DNA from: Chara braunii
Taxonomy: Eukaryota; Streptophyta; Charophyceae; Charales; Characeae
Direction: 5' to 3'
Assembly: GCA_003427395.1 (NCBI GenBank)
Contig: BFEA01001099.1
Coordinates: 29,502-56,154, forward strand
DNA length: 26,653 bases
Position numbers and translations under genes: made by a program. The notes under the pieces were generated by a model. That model worked only from the letters and a program-made list of their open reading frames with translations, had not been told where the DNA came from and searched no databases. Below are positions 26,623 to 26,653 of this stretch, in pieces (position 1 is the stretch's first letter; every line of letters begins with the position of its first letter).

Positions 26623-26653
<31 letters not shown>
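26623..26653 (+). repeat. (TG)n microsatellite at window end
   Basis: About 15 TG units run to the last base, so the array may continue beyond the window. Confidence 0.9.

Overview
The window is a repeat-dominated stretch of a large eukaryotic nuclear genome. I see no bacterial-style operon, no RNA gene set and no complete, clearly functional host gene. It contains long direct repeats, decayed Ty3/Gypsy retroelements in both orientations, small foldback elements, long microsatellites and one piece of mitochondrial DNA. The organism is probably in the green lineage, perhaps a charophyte-type alga or a bryophyte. This inference rests on a mitochondrial fragment carrying rpl6 (a gene retained in mitochondria of bryophytes, charophytes and some protists), on a tRNA-Asp-like primer-binding site of the kind common in plant Gypsy elements, and on an ACGGTC-type inverted motif in an LTR. 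A fungus or a stramenopile is not excluded.

Layout. 1-123: GC-rich flank ending in a perfect 20-nt palindrome. 124-5433: copy A of a ~5-kb direct repeat. 5434-6276: a leader and an open frame with an RG-rich start. 6277-8349: non-coding DNA with several short tandem-repeat families. 8364-11819, minus strand: a decayed Gypsy gag-pol with capsid-like region, damaged zinc knuckle, RNase H tail and integrase. Protease, reverse transcriptase and the front of RNase H are missing. 11881-14341 and 15414-15910, minus strand: a set of related but diverged modules of an unknown protein lying upstream of gag. 14600-14866: candidate primer-binding site and AT-rich tandem repeats. 15925-16402: short-period repeats. 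17513-22358: copy B of the 5-kb repeat. 22359 to about 23800: the 3' end of a second, plus-strand Gypsy element (integrase C-terminus with chromodomain-like tail, polypurine tract, LTR). 23800-26653: microsatellites, two foldback (MITE-like) elements and a weak spliced-gene candidate.

How the parts relate. Copies A and B are collinear and very similar, so they are either the terminal repeats of one giant element (about 22 kb, comparable to Ogre-type elements) or two copies of one family. The minus-strand Gypsy element lies between them. Copy B ends inside the integrase frame of the plus-strand Gypsy, which suggests nesting. Copy A alone carries a ~580-bp mosaic of mitochondrial rpl6, small-subunit rRNA and cob, so that piece probably arrived after the copies separated.

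The pol remnant of the minus-strand element keeps one reading frame for about 1.8 kb and is broken only by nonsense codons, a pattern expected from cytosine deamination. The most unusual component is the modular protein region upstream of gag, which I cannot match to any family I know.
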